NCBI GenBank assembly: GCA_028717505.1
Contig: JAQUNQ010000024.1
Span: 1 to 14,426 of the forward strand
DNA length: 14,426 nt
Direction of reading: 5' to 3'
Source of the DNA: Candidatus Peribacteraceae bacterium
Lineage (GTDB): Bacteria > Patescibacteriota > Gracilibacteria > Peribacterales > Peribacteraceae
Positions 5,376 through 12,161 of the stretch are shown here, piece after piece. Numbering within the stretch: position 1 is the stretch's first letter; every line of letters starts with the position of its first letter. A program made the translations under genes and the position numbers. The notes beneath the pieces are model-generated. The model had not been told where the DNA came from. It saw nothing but the letters and a program-made list of their open reading frames with translations, and ran no database searches.

Positions 5376-5978
5376 ATGGAAGCGTACTCCAATGTCTTCG
5401 GGGAGAAGCGGGAGGAGATATTGGGACAGTTCTCCCACTGGAAGACGCGAATGCTCACGCCCCTGCTCTTCGTACTCGATCGCTTGGGACTCACCGCGGA
5501 CGCACTGAGTCTGCTCTCCTTCAGCTGCGCCATCGGGTGCGCCATCGTCGTATCACGACATGTGGGGCTTGCCTGCGCGTTCCTCGTGGGGCACGCCATC
5601 CTTGATGGATTCGATGGCTCCCTCGCACGCTACCAACAACGCGTCTCGAAGAACGGCGCATTCATGGATTTCAGCGCGGATCAGGCCAGTCTCGTCGTCA
5701 TCACGCTCGCCTTCCTCACCACCGGTTCCATCCCCATCCTCTGGGGGGCATGGTACCTCTCGACGTACCTGATCATGGTGCCGTTCCTCGTCTTCCTGAA
5801 CCACCTGCGTGGGAAACCCGTGAAGACGGTCATCCGCAGTCGCTTCCTCTTCTACATCCTCTTCTTCGTCGATTACTACTTCGGCCTCGCGACGGTGCCT
5901 GCCTTCCTCCTCGTTTTCTCTCTCTACAACACCGTCGTCTGCTTCATCCTCTTCAGAAACATCCGATGTCTGCTCTAG
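5376..5978 (+). CDS. CDP-alcohol phosphatidyltransferase family membrane enzyme
   Basis: These enzymes move a phosphatidyl-type group from a CDP-linked lipid to an alcohol (glycerol phosphate, inositol phosphate, serine), making phospholipid head groups in the membrane. The family signature D-x2-DG-x2-AR-x8-G-x3-D-x3-D is complete: D77, D80-G81, A84-R85, G94, D98 and D102, with the aspartates binding metal and CDP. At 200 residues it has the usual length, and about five to six hydrophobic helices cover the rest. The acceptor alcohol cannot be told from the motif. A GGAG lies only 3 nt before the ATG, closer than a normal ribosome site. Its end overlaps the next gene by 13 nt, so the two form an operon. 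Confidence 0.93.
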   Translation: MEAYSNVFGEKREEILGQFSHWKTRMLTPLLFVLDRLGLTADALSLLSFSCAIGCAIVVSRHVGLACAFLVGHAILDGFDGSLARYQQRVSKNGAFMDFSADQASLVVITLAFLTTGSIPILWGAWYLSTYLIMVPFLVFLNHLRGKPVKTVIRSRFLFYILFFVDYYFGLATVPAFLLVFSLYNTVVCFILFRNIRCLL

Positions 5979-6490
5979 TCCTCTCGGCCCTGTACTTCTT
6001 CCTCCCCGCATACATCGCCAACATGTGTCCCGTTTTCGCGGGGGCGATGAGATTGCCGGGGGGCACTCCAATCAGCGCGCGTCTCTTCGGGGCACACAAG
6101 ACCTACCGCGGCATCTATAGCGCCTACATCGGCGCAGTCGGGATGCTCTGGCTGCAGCGTCTCCTCCAGGAACAGGGGATCTTCGAATCGCTGCGCCTCC
6201 TCGATTACACGCTCGTGAATCCGTGGTTCTTCGCGCTGTTCTTCGGCCTCGGAGCCGCCATGGGCGATCTCATGAAATCCTTCTTCAAGCGGCGCATCCG
6301 CCTGCCCGAGGGGGCCCCTTGGTTCCCTCTGGACCAAGTGGACTTCGTGATTGGGGCGCTCCTCTTCCTGAGCCCGTTCATCCTCCTGGACCTCCCGCGC
6401 ATCCTCATCCTCCTGCTCCTCACCCCCCTCCTCCACTTCCTGACAAACGTCACCGGCTATCTGCTGGGGCTGAAGAAGGTCTGGTGGTGA
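5966..6490 (+). CDS. CDP-archaeol synthase-like (CarS/DUF46) CTP transferase
   Basis: CarS proteins condense CTP with an unsaturated ether-lipid phosphate to a CDP-lipid in archaea. Bacterial homologues exist and may act on bacterial lipid phosphates instead of or beside CdsA. The 174-residue protein has several membrane helices and the family's conserved cytoplasmic motifs: FGAHKTYRG at 41-49, GDLMKSFFKRR at 100-110 and PLDQVDFVIGAL at 121-132. The ATG at 5966 lies inside the preceding CDP-alcohol phosphatidyltransferase gene (13-nt overlap), which strongly suggests coupled expression and consecutive reactions. It converges with pyrG, whose product CTP is its expected substrate, with a 5-nt gap. 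The lipid substrate is unknown. Confidence 0.85.
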   Translation: MSALVLSALYFFLPAYIANMCPVFAGAMRLPGGTPISARLFGAHKTYRGIYSAYIGAVGMLWLQRLLQEQGIFESLRLLDYTLVNPWFFALFFGLGAAMGDLMKSFFKRRIRLPEGAPWFPLDQVDFVIGALLFLSPFILLDLPRILILLLLTPLLHFLTNVTGYLLGLKKVWW

Positions 6491-6495
6491 GGGCG

Positions 6496-8166
6496 CTACT
6501 TCTTCACGGCCGCTTTCATGAAGGCGGCGAAGAGGGGATGTGGCCGGTGCGGCCGGCTCTTGAACTCCGGATGGAACTGACTGCCGAGCATGAAGGGATG
6601 CCCCTCCACCTCGATGATCTCCATGATGTTCGCCTCGGGCCACTCACCCGAGACCACGAGTCCCTTCGCCTCCAGATGCTTGCGGAGCGCATTGTTGAAC
6701 TCGTAGCGGTGGCGGTGGCGCTCGGAAATTTCCTTTGTGCCATAGGCTTCGTAAGCCTTCGTCCCCTTCTTTAAGGTGCACTGGTAGGCACCGAGACGCA
6801 GGGTCCCCCCCTTCGCGCGGCCCGCATGCTGTCCCGGGAGAAAGTGCACCACATACTTGGACCGCGGCAGCTTCCCCTTCTCGTCGAACTCCTCGCTCGT
6901 GAGCTCCGGATCCCCGAGCATGCTCCGCGCGAACTCGATGGAGAGGATCTGCGCACCGAGGCAGAGGCCGAGATACGGGATGCCGTGCGTCCGGGCGTAG
7001 TGTGCCGCCGCGATCTTCCCTTCCACACCACGGATGCCGAACCCCCCGGGCACCACCATGCCTTTGCAGGACTTGAGCATCTTCCAAGTTTCCTCATCCT
7101 TCTGCTCAAGCTTCTCTGAATCAATCCACACGATTTCGGCCTTGTGCCCGCGGTGCACAGCCGCCGTCTTGATCGCTTCGATCACGCTCAGGTACGCATC
7201 TTCGAGGTGCGTGTACTTCCCGACGAGCGCAATGGGCACGGCCCCCGTTGCAGCCTCGTGCCGCTTCTGGCCCCGTTCCCACTCGGACATATCCGGCATG
7301 GGCTTCTTCAGCTTGAGCTTCTCTCCGATAATCCGCGCGATGTCACATTTTTGGTAATTCAAGGGCACATCGTAGATGGAATTCACCGTGAGTGCGGGAA
7401 TGACGGCTTCCTCGCGGACATCGCAGAAGCGGCTGATCTTCTTGAGGAGCTCGGGGGCAATCTTGTAATCCGCGCGTGCGAGGATGAGATCCGGCTGGAG
7501 GCCGTGGCGACGGAGCTCTCCCACTGAGTGCTGCGTAGGCTTCGTCTTCAGCTCCTTGGATCCTTTCAGATACGGCAGGAGTGTGAGGTGCACATGGAAA
7601 ATGCGCTCCGGACCCAGCTCCGACTTGAGCTGGCGCACCGCTTCCAGGAACGGCTCCCCCTCAATGTCTCCCACCGTCCCACCGATCTCAATCATCATAA
7701 TCTGCGCCCCACTCTTCTCCGCCGCTTCGAGGATGCGACATTTGATCTCGTTGGTGATGTGAGGCACCACCTGAATCGTCCCGCCGAGGAAGTCGCCCTT
7801 CCGCTCGCGCGCGAGGACATTCGAATACACTTGTCCCGTGGTGACGGAGGAGAGTTTGCTCAGGGGCTCATCGATGAAACGCTCATAGTGCCCCAGATCG
7901 AGATCCGTCTCGGCCCCGTCGTCGGTAACGAAGACTTCGCCGTGCTGGAACGGGCTCATGGTGCCCGGGTCGACATTCAGGTAGGGATCGAGCTTCTGGA
8001 CGAAGATGCGGTATCCGCAGGCCTTCATGATCGCACCGATGGAGGAAGCAGCGATCCCCTTCCCGAGCGAGCTGCAGACCCCTCCCGTCACCACGATGAA
8101 ACGCGTCGGGAAGTGCTGCGCGCCCTTGGTTTTCTTTCGAACAGTGGAGGTGGTACGTGGATTCAT
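6496..8166 (-). CDS. pyrG: CTP synthase
   Basis: PyrG aminates UTP to CTP with glutamine. The 556-residue protein is complete. The N-terminal synthase domain has VTGGVCSSLGKG near 26-37 (P-loop type), KLDPYLNVDPGTMSPFQHGEVFVTDDGAETDLDLGHYERF near 58-97 and EIGGTVGDIEGEPF near 160-173. The C-terminal class I glutaminase domain has nucleophile Cys402 (GLCLGAQ) with His532 and Glu534 in QFHPEF. The residue after GLCLG is Ala where Met is common. The start is taken at 8166, giving about 20 residues before VTGG, somewhat more than E. coli. The open frame up to 8361 is noncoding leader. The promoter at 8216-8243 supports this start. Confidence 0.97.
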   Translation of the reverse strand: MNPRTTSTVRKKTKGAQHFPTRFIVVTGGVCSSLGKGIAASSIGAIMKACGYRIFVQKLDPYLNVDPGTMSPFQHGEVFVTDDGAETDLDLGHYERFIDEPLSKLSSVTTGQVYSNVLARERKGDFLGGTIQVVPHITNEIKCRILEAAEKSGAQIMMIEIGGTVGDIEGEPFLEAVRQLKSELGPERIFHVHLTLLPYLKGSKELKTKPTQHSVGELRRHGLQPDLILARADYKIAPELLKKISRFCDVREEAVIPALTVNSIYDVPLNYQKCDIARIIGEKLKLKKPMPDMSEWERGQKRHEAATGAVPIALVGKYTHLEDAYLSVIEAIKTAAVHRGHKAEIVWIDSEKLEQKDEETWKMLKSCKGMVVPGGFGIRGVEGKIAAAHYARTHGIPYLGLCLGAQILSIEFARSMLGDPELTSEEFDEKGKLPRSKYVVHFLPGQHAGRAKGGTLRLGAYQCTLKKGTKAYEAYGTKEISERHRHRYEFNNALRKHLEAKGLVVSGEWPEANIMEIIEVEGHPFMLGSQFHPEFKSRPHRPHPLFAAFMKAAVKK

Positions 8167-8201
8167 ACAAAAAGTGGGCAATCCTTCCGGTGAACGGGGG
8201 A

Positions 8202-8243
8202 GGAGCCCGCCGTGCATTCTACGCGTTCTCCAGCGGAGAGCAA
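8202..8243 (-). promoter_or_regulatory. pyrG promoter with GGGC initial transcript
   Basis: On the minus strand TTGCTC (8243-8238), 16 bp, and TAGAAT (8221-8216). Seven bases later comes GGGCTCC (8208-8202), a sensible start point. In Bacillus subtilis pyrG, transcripts that begin GGGC undergo CTP-sensitive G reiteration and antitermination. A GGGC...GCCC pairing followed by ACTTTTT is possible in this leader before the ATG at 8166. The promoter is moderately supported; the control mechanism is inference. Confidence 0.5.
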
Positions 8244-8339
8244 GAGAATTGACAAAGGAAGAAGCTCGGGAAAGTAGATTGACCGAGGAAGAGTGAACCA
8301 TAAAATTACACGTAGGAGAGATGCGCTTCTTTCCTACCC

Positions 8340-8392
8340 AAGGCTTCCCAGGCACCGGCAATCATCCATAAATCACCCGCCTGGGAAGCCTT
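8340..8392. repeat. Perfect 14-bp inverted repeat
   Basis: AAGGCTTCCCAGGC at 8340-8353 is repeated in inverted form at 8379-8392 with a 25-nt spacer. It lies in the 283-nt gap between pyrG and the Arg-rich exported protein gene, downstream of that gene's terminator and about 100 bp upstream of the pyrG promoter. It could be a protein-binding site, a second terminator-like structure or a relic of a palindromic mobile element. No other copy is seen in this window. Confidence 0.7.
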
Positions 8393-8394
8393 AC

Positions 8395-8424
8395 TTTTCA
8401 AAACACCGCCCTTGCGGGCGGTGT
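8395..8424 (-). terminator. Rho-independent terminator of the Arg-rich exported protein gene
   Basis: On the minus strand a perfect 9-bp stem (ACACCGCCC/GGGCGGTGT) with a GCAA tetraloop is followed by TTTGAAAA. It starts 25 nt after the stop codon of the gene at 8450-8905. The T-run is short, but the stem is very stable. Confidence 0.75.
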
Positions 8425-8449
8425 CGGAAGACCTGAGAAAGAGGAACAC

Positions 8450-8905
8450 TCACGGGAGCAGACTGTTCGCTGCGCGGGCTTCATCGATGACGGTGCGGCG
8501 CGTCGGGCGGTAGAAACCTTCTCCACCGGTCTGCACCAGCGAGGCGGGGAGCTCGAGCATCGAGGAACTCTCCTTCAGCTGGCGAAGATTGCGCTGATTC
8601 GGGCGATTGAGGACGCGATACCGCCGATCTTTGGTGGTGTATTCCGACCCCTTGATCGTGCCAAGGCCGGTGACGTGGGCGCGGCGGCGGGCACGCTCCA
8701 AGACGGCACGACCCGTCTCCTGGACCGTCGCCTTGCGGCGGGTGCGCTCCTCGACTGTTCCGAGACCGCGGCCCAGTGCGCGTCTCTCTTCAACGAGAGT
8801 CCTGCGACTGATGCGCTCGGTGGAGAGCTGGAGAGCAAATGCGGGGGTAACCATGCCCAGCGTGAGAGCGAGGGCGATACCAGTGGTAAGAACGCGCTTC
8901 ATCAT
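8450..8905 (-). CDS. Arg-rich secreted protein of unknown function
   Basis: This 151-residue protein begins MMKRVLTTGIALALTLG and continues to a PAFA-LQ signal-peptidase site near residue 24, a textbook Sec signal peptide. The mature part is highly basic, crowded with Arg (RISRRTLVEERRALGR, RRRAHV, RRYRVLNRPNQRNLR), and has few hydrophobic residues and no Cys. I recognise no domain. A basic exported protein could bind cell-surface polyanions or nucleic acid, but nothing proves this. ATG 8905 is preferred over the longer frame because the signal peptide starts there; ATG 8902 is equally possible. The leader is C/T-rich with no Shine-Dalgarno. A weak promoter candidate is TTGACT (8967-8962), 16 bp, TACCCT (8945-8940). 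It has its own strong terminator. Confidence 0.75.
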   Translation of the reverse strand: MMKRVLTTGIALALTLGMVTPAFALQLSTERISRRTLVEERRALGRGLGTVEERTRRKATVQETGRAVLERARRRAHVTGLGTIKGSEYTTKDRRYRVLNRPNQRNLRQLKESSSMLELPASLVQTGGEGFYRPTRRTVIDEARAANSLLP

Positions 8906-9014
8906 GGAAAAATGGGGAAGAAAGCAGAAAAACAAGTTAAGGGTAATGGTACGAGGAAACAAGTCAACGAAAAAGGCGAATGAAAGACCACGGAAGAAAA
9001 AATGCGCAAGGTTC

Positions 9015-9425
9015 TCACGAAAGTTTTCGGACCTTGATGTGCGCACGCCGCGCAACCATCTTGGCCTTCTTCAGTGAGCTCTTTGCTGTTTTCTTCAGCG
9101 AACTCACCCCCCCTCTCGCCGCATCCGAAGCCCCTTCTTCCGCCTTCGACACGATTTTCCCCAGTTCCCTCTTCGCATCCTCGACTTTCTCGAGTGCATA
9201 TTTCTTCGCCTTCTTGATGTTCCGTTGCACTTCATCACTCTCGACGAAATCCTGTACCTGCCGCGCGAGATTTTTCCCGTCCCGCTGCAGATGCCTGCCG
9301 AGAAGCCTGGCCGCGGCCTCCGGATCCTGCGCGCGCGCGAGCTCCTCGCGGAGACGCTTGTTACTGAAGAGGTACCCGGCAAACATGCCGCCGAGTGCAC
9401 CGAGAAGGAGGGAGAATTTTCTCAT
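9015..9425 (-). CDS. YtxH-like small membrane protein with Lys/Ala-rich tail
   Basis: This 136-residue protein has one N-terminal glycine-rich membrane helix (residues 5-22, LLLGALGGMFAGYLFS) and a long charged helix likely to form a coiled coil (residues 23-95). A Lys/Ala/Ser-rich C-terminus (SLKKTAKSSLKKAKMVARR) recalls histone H1-like tails. The N-terminal layout matches YtxH-like general stress proteins, whose biochemical role is unclear. The tail could contact nucleic acid or the membrane surface; this is inference from composition. It lies 89 nt downstream of proS and 109 nt upstream of the next gene, with no Shine-Dalgarno. Confidence 0.75.
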   Translation of the reverse strand: MRKFSLLLGALGGMFAGYLFSNKRLREELARAQDPEAAARLLGRHLQRDGKNLARQVQDFVESDEVQRNIKKAKKYALEKVEDAKRELGKIVSKAEEGASDAARGGVSSLKKTAKSSLKKAKMVARRAHIKVRKLS

Positions 9426-9514
9426 GGTTGGATGGGGAAACGCGCCGAGAGTGTACCCCCAAGAGCAACGAACGAAAAAGGGAAGCCTTGCGGGGGTCCG
9501 CGGATTGTTTGACC

Positions 9515-10786
9515 TTACGAGAGAAGAGCGATGACCTCGCGGACGGGCCGCACAGTCGCCGTCTCGTTCGTGCGCTCTTTCACTTCGACCCCACCCGCCT
9601 GGAGACTCTTCGGCGAAATGACTGCACGCAGGGGAACCCCAAGGAGATCTGCATCCGCGAGACGTGACCCTGTGGAGGCATCGATGCGATCATCGAGGAG
9701 GCAATCAATCCCCTTCTCTCCGCACTGCGCGGCGAGCTCCTGTGCGATACGGAAAGACTCCTCCTTCTGTTCTTTGGCCAGCGGAATGATGATGACACGG
9801 GCAGGAGCAATCGAGACAGGCCAGGCGAGTCCCCGCTTGTCGGAGAAAGCCTCGGCAATGATCCCCATGAGACGGGAGACACCAATGCCGTAGCACCCCA
9901 TCACGATCGTGTGCACTGCCCCCTTCTCGTCCGCATAGGTGAGGCGGAAGGGATCGGAGAACTTGGTCCCAAGCTTGAAGATGTTTGCCGCCTCGCTCGC
10001 GCGCGCTTCGCGGAACGCTGTGCCGCCCGTCACGGGACATTTCGTCTTCTTCGGCTCGTAGATCTCACGATTCACGGCGATGCGCCTGCCCTGTTTCTCC
10101 GCCTCCTCGCTGATAAAGATGGCATCCTCCCCCTGCGGCAGCAGCACCTGATACTCATGCGAATAGGGTGAGAAGGACCCGCCGGATGCGTACGTGAGGT
10201 ACGTGCGCCCGGAGAGACCAAGACGCTCAAAAACTCTGTCATAGGCGCCCTGCACTTTCTCGTAGTACCGGTCGAGGCATGCCGCATCACGGTGAAAGGA
10301 GTAGAGATCCTTCATGAGGAACTCGCGGCCGCGGAGAATCCCCGACTTGGCACGGAGCTCGTTCCGGAACTTCGTTTGGATCTGGTAACAGGCAAAAGGC
10401 AGATCGCGATAGCTCCGGATAAACTGCTGCACGAGCGGCACCACGATCTCCTCGTGCGTGGGATTCAGGGCATATTCCTGCTCATTGGCCGCCGGCACAT
10501 GAAAGAGGGACTCGAAGACCTTCTTGTCCCATCGTCCCGTCTTCTCCCAGTACTCCTTGGGCGAGAGCGCGGACATGAGGATCTCCTGCCCGCCAACGAC
10601 ATTCATCTCCTCGCGGATGATCTGCTCGATTTTGCGGAGCACCCGGAGCCCCAGCGGGAGAAACGAGTACACCCCCGCCATCGACTTGCTGATGAACCCT
10701 GCTCGCGTAAGGAGGGCGGCATTGATGCTCTGTGCATCGGCCACGGCATCCTTGGAAGTCCTGGTGAAGAGCTGAGAGAGGAGCAT
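9515..10786 (-). CDS. proS: Prolyl-tRNA synthetase, short form without editing insert
   Basis: ProS charges tRNA-Pro with proline. The class II motifs are clear: motif 1 in GVYSFLPLGLRVLRKIEQIIREEM (about 38-61), motif 2 in FRNELRAKSGILRGREFLMKDLYSFH (about 140-165), and motif 3 in MGCYGIGVSRLMGI near 295-310. A C-terminal anticodon-binding domain starts near 330 (APARVIIIPLAKEQ). At 423 residues it lacks the roughly 180-residue INS editing domain that bacterial ProS such as E. coli's (572 aa) carry between motifs 2 and 3. Clearing of Ala-tRNA-Pro would therefore need a separate enzyme, not seen here. A TAAGAT box lies 22 nt before the ATG. It is downstream of the PAP2-like gene by 78 nt. Confidence 0.96.
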   Translation of the reverse strand: MLLSQLFTRTSKDAVADAQSINAALLTRAGFISKSMAGVYSFLPLGLRVLRKIEQIIREEMNVVGGQEILMSALSPKEYWEKTGRWDKKVFESLFHVPAANEQEYALNPTHEEIVVPLVQQFIRSYRDLPFACYQIQTKFRNELRAKSGILRGREFLMKDLYSFHRDAACLDRYYEKVQGAYDRVFERLGLSGRTYLTYASGGSFSPYSHEYQVLLPQGEDAIFISEEAEKQGRRIAVNREIYEPKKTKCPVTGGTAFREARASEAANIFKLGTKFSDPFRLTYADEKGAVHTIVMGCYGIGVSRLMGIIAEAFSDKRGLAWPVSIAPARVIIIPLAKEQKEESFRIAQELAAQCGEKGIDCLLDDRIDASTGSRLADADLLGVPLRAVISPKSLQAGGVEVKERTNETATVRPVREVIALLS

Positions 10787-10864
10787 AGAAAATGAAAGAC
10801 AGCACCCATCTTACACGAAATGAGCATGGGGGGAGGGGCTTTCCAGCCGCACTTGTCTCACGAA

Positions 10865-11287
10865 TTAACTCATCCAAATTCCCACCATCGTCACTCCGGC
10901 ACCGAAGATAATCCCCGCGCAGACTTCGAGGAAGGAGTGTCCGAGTGTCTCCGTGAGGTGATGGAAGTGTTGGAGAACATTGAGGACCTTCGCCTGCTCC
11001 CCGAGCGTGCCCCTCACCCCGATGGCGTCGTACCAGATGATGCACGCGAAGACCGCTGTAATGGCGAACTCCACGGAATCGAGACCCGTCCTCCGCCCCA
11101 CGATAATGAGGAGGGAGGTGACGAACGCAGAATGGGAACTCGGCATACCCCCCTGCTGGAAGAGGTGCCGCGACCAGTCCCCCGTCCGCAGGTGCTCGAC
11201 GAAGAGCTTCGTGAACTCCGTGAGGCACAGGACCACGAGCGGGATGAGGAAGAGGTAGGTGTGGAAGAGCACGCGGAAATCCGGCAT
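10865..11287 (-). CDS. Divergent PAP2 family (DUF212) membrane protein
   Basis: This 140-residue membrane protein belongs to the divergent PAP2 group (B. subtilis YuiD type). It shows the phosphatase-like signatures GGMPSSHSA at 46-54, YDAIGVR at 86-92 and LGHSFLEV at 115-122, and hydrophobic helices at about 7-30, 53-66, 74-92 and 118-138. Members are presumed acid phosphatases acting on lipid pyrophosphates or phosphates, but few have been tested. Length is normal for the family. It starts 21 nt after the nuclease gene's stop and is probably in the same transcript. Given the lipid genes elsewhere in the window, a role in isoprenoid or phospholipid phosphate turnover is possible. Confidence 0.9.
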   Translation of the reverse strand: MPDFRVLFHTYLFLIPLVVLCLTEFTKLFVEHLRTGDWSRHLFQQGGMPSSHSAFVTSLLIIVGRRTGLDSVEFAITAVFACIIWYDAIGVRGTLGEQAKVLNVLQHFHHLTETLGHSFLEVCAGIIFGAGVTMVGIWMS

Positions 11288-11308
11288 GCCCCGATGGTAC
11301 CCGAGACT

Positions 11309-12121
11309 TCAGGCAGCCGCCACGTCGCAGATGCCGCGGTACGGACACCGCCTGCAGACGCGCGCGGAGGGAGTCGGCTTGAAATCCTTCGCTTCGAGCC
11401 GCTCGTGGATCATACGAATCTGACTCTGCGCATCCCTCAGTTGGGAAGCGCTGCGTGTCGTGGTCCGCTCGACGATGCCCTCCTCGGAGAGGAAGAGAAA
11501 CAGGAGTTCCGTGCAGGGCTCCTCGAAGAGCTCCCGCGAGGCCAGTGCATAGACGGACAATTGCACGTCCGCATCTGCCTCCTCCTGCGACCGTGGTTCC
11601 GTCGTCTTGTAGTCGATGATGCGTACCCCGCCCTCCGCCTTCTCGACGCGATCCAGCCGGCCGGTGAGCGTGAGGCCGTCGATCTCCAGACGAAAAGCCT
11701 TCTCCACGGCGAGGACGGACCGCGGGCTCTGCACCCACCATTGGAAGAATTGCCGCATGAGCCCCTCCCCTCTCTTCCGCGCGAAATCCGCCTCGAGCCG
11801 TGTGGCGTAGGTATCCACAATGAAACACTCGTGCCAGAGCGCAACGATCTTGTCCTCCGTAAGTTCACTCTGGGGTAAGGGGCGCGCCTCGCCCTCAAAG
11901 AGAATCATCTGATCCTCCCGCGCTTCTCCCTTCTTCTTATTCCCCAACCCTACACCTGCCCCCTTCGCTTCAAGCTCCCCCCACTTCTTCAGCGCATTGT
12001 GCACACTCGCCCCGAAGCTCTCCCCCTCCGAGATGCCCCACGGAATCTTCTTCACGTTGGAAAACTCGTACTGCCGGGGGCAGGTTCTATAACGCTGCAA
12101 TTGGGAGTAACTCAAAGCCAT
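11309..12121 (-). CDS. PD-(D/E)XK nuclease with Fe-S cluster ligands (RecB/AddB-like)
   Basis: This 270-residue stand-alone nuclease is of the RecB/Cas4/AddB C-terminal type. Visible motifs are SYSQLQRYRTCPRQYEF at 4-20, a conserved His41 (SVHNALKKW), GRLDRV with Asp157, IIDYKT with catalytic Asp170 and Lys172, and QLSVYALA at 187-194 (motif QxxxY). Cys14, Cys256, Cys259 and Cys265 match the four ligands that hold a [4Fe-4S] cluster in AddB and Cas4. Such enzymes cut DNA ends in recombination, repair or CRISPR adaptation. No cas genes, CRISPR array or helicase partner are in the window, so repair or recombination is the safer guess. CATACT lies 8 nt before the ATG, so the mRNA may be leaderless. 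Confidence 0.9.
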   Translation of the reverse strand: MALSYSQLQRYRTCPRQYEFSNVKKIPWGISEGESFGASVHNALKKWGELEAKGAGVGLGNKKKGEAREDQMILFEGEARPLPQSELTEDKIVALWHECFIVDTYATRLEADFARKRGEGLMRQFFQWWVQSPRSVLAVEKAFRLEIDGLTLTGRLDRVEKAEGGVRIIDYKTTEPRSQEEADADVQLSVYALASRELFEEPCTELLFLFLSEEGIVERTTTRSASQLRDAQSQIRMIHERLEAKDFKPTPSARVCRRCPYRGICDVAAA

Positions 12122-12161
12122 CCGCGCACAGTATGCCCGAGACCCCGGAGATCATGAACGA

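Noticed and set aside
5279..5599. Extension of pyrD upstream to 5599
   Set aside because: The extra residues are opposite the CDP-alcohol phosphatidyltransferase gene and unlike any PyrD.
3851..5605. Very long plus-strand open frame (584 codons) opposite pyrK and pyrD
   Set aside because: It is rich in Arg, His and Pro with no domain, and lies wholly antisense to two clearly recognised genes. It is a shadow caused by GC-rich codon bias.
8167..8361. Extension of pyrG upstream to 8361
   Set aside because: It would cross the predicted promoter and part of the inverted repeat, and adds 65 unrelated residues to a protein already of normal length.
8322..8372. Tiny plus-strand frame (16 codons) after TAGGAGAG
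   Set aside because: The Shine-Dalgarno-like bases are too close to the ATG, and the frame lies across one arm of the inverted repeat. No other support.
9003..9030. Possible terminator after the YtxH-like gene (AAGGT/ACCTT pairing, then T6)
   Set aside because: The stem is short, starts inside the coding region and is separated from the T-run; too weak to call.
10482..11828. Long minus-strand frame (448 codons) in another phase
   Set aside because: Overlaps proS, the PAP2-like gene and the nuclease in the wrong phase; no motif, His/Arg/Gly-rich shadow.
10820..11878. Long plus-strand frame (352 codons) over the PAP2-like and nuclease genes
   Set aside because: Antisense to two genes with intact motifs; composition typical of an antisense shadow.
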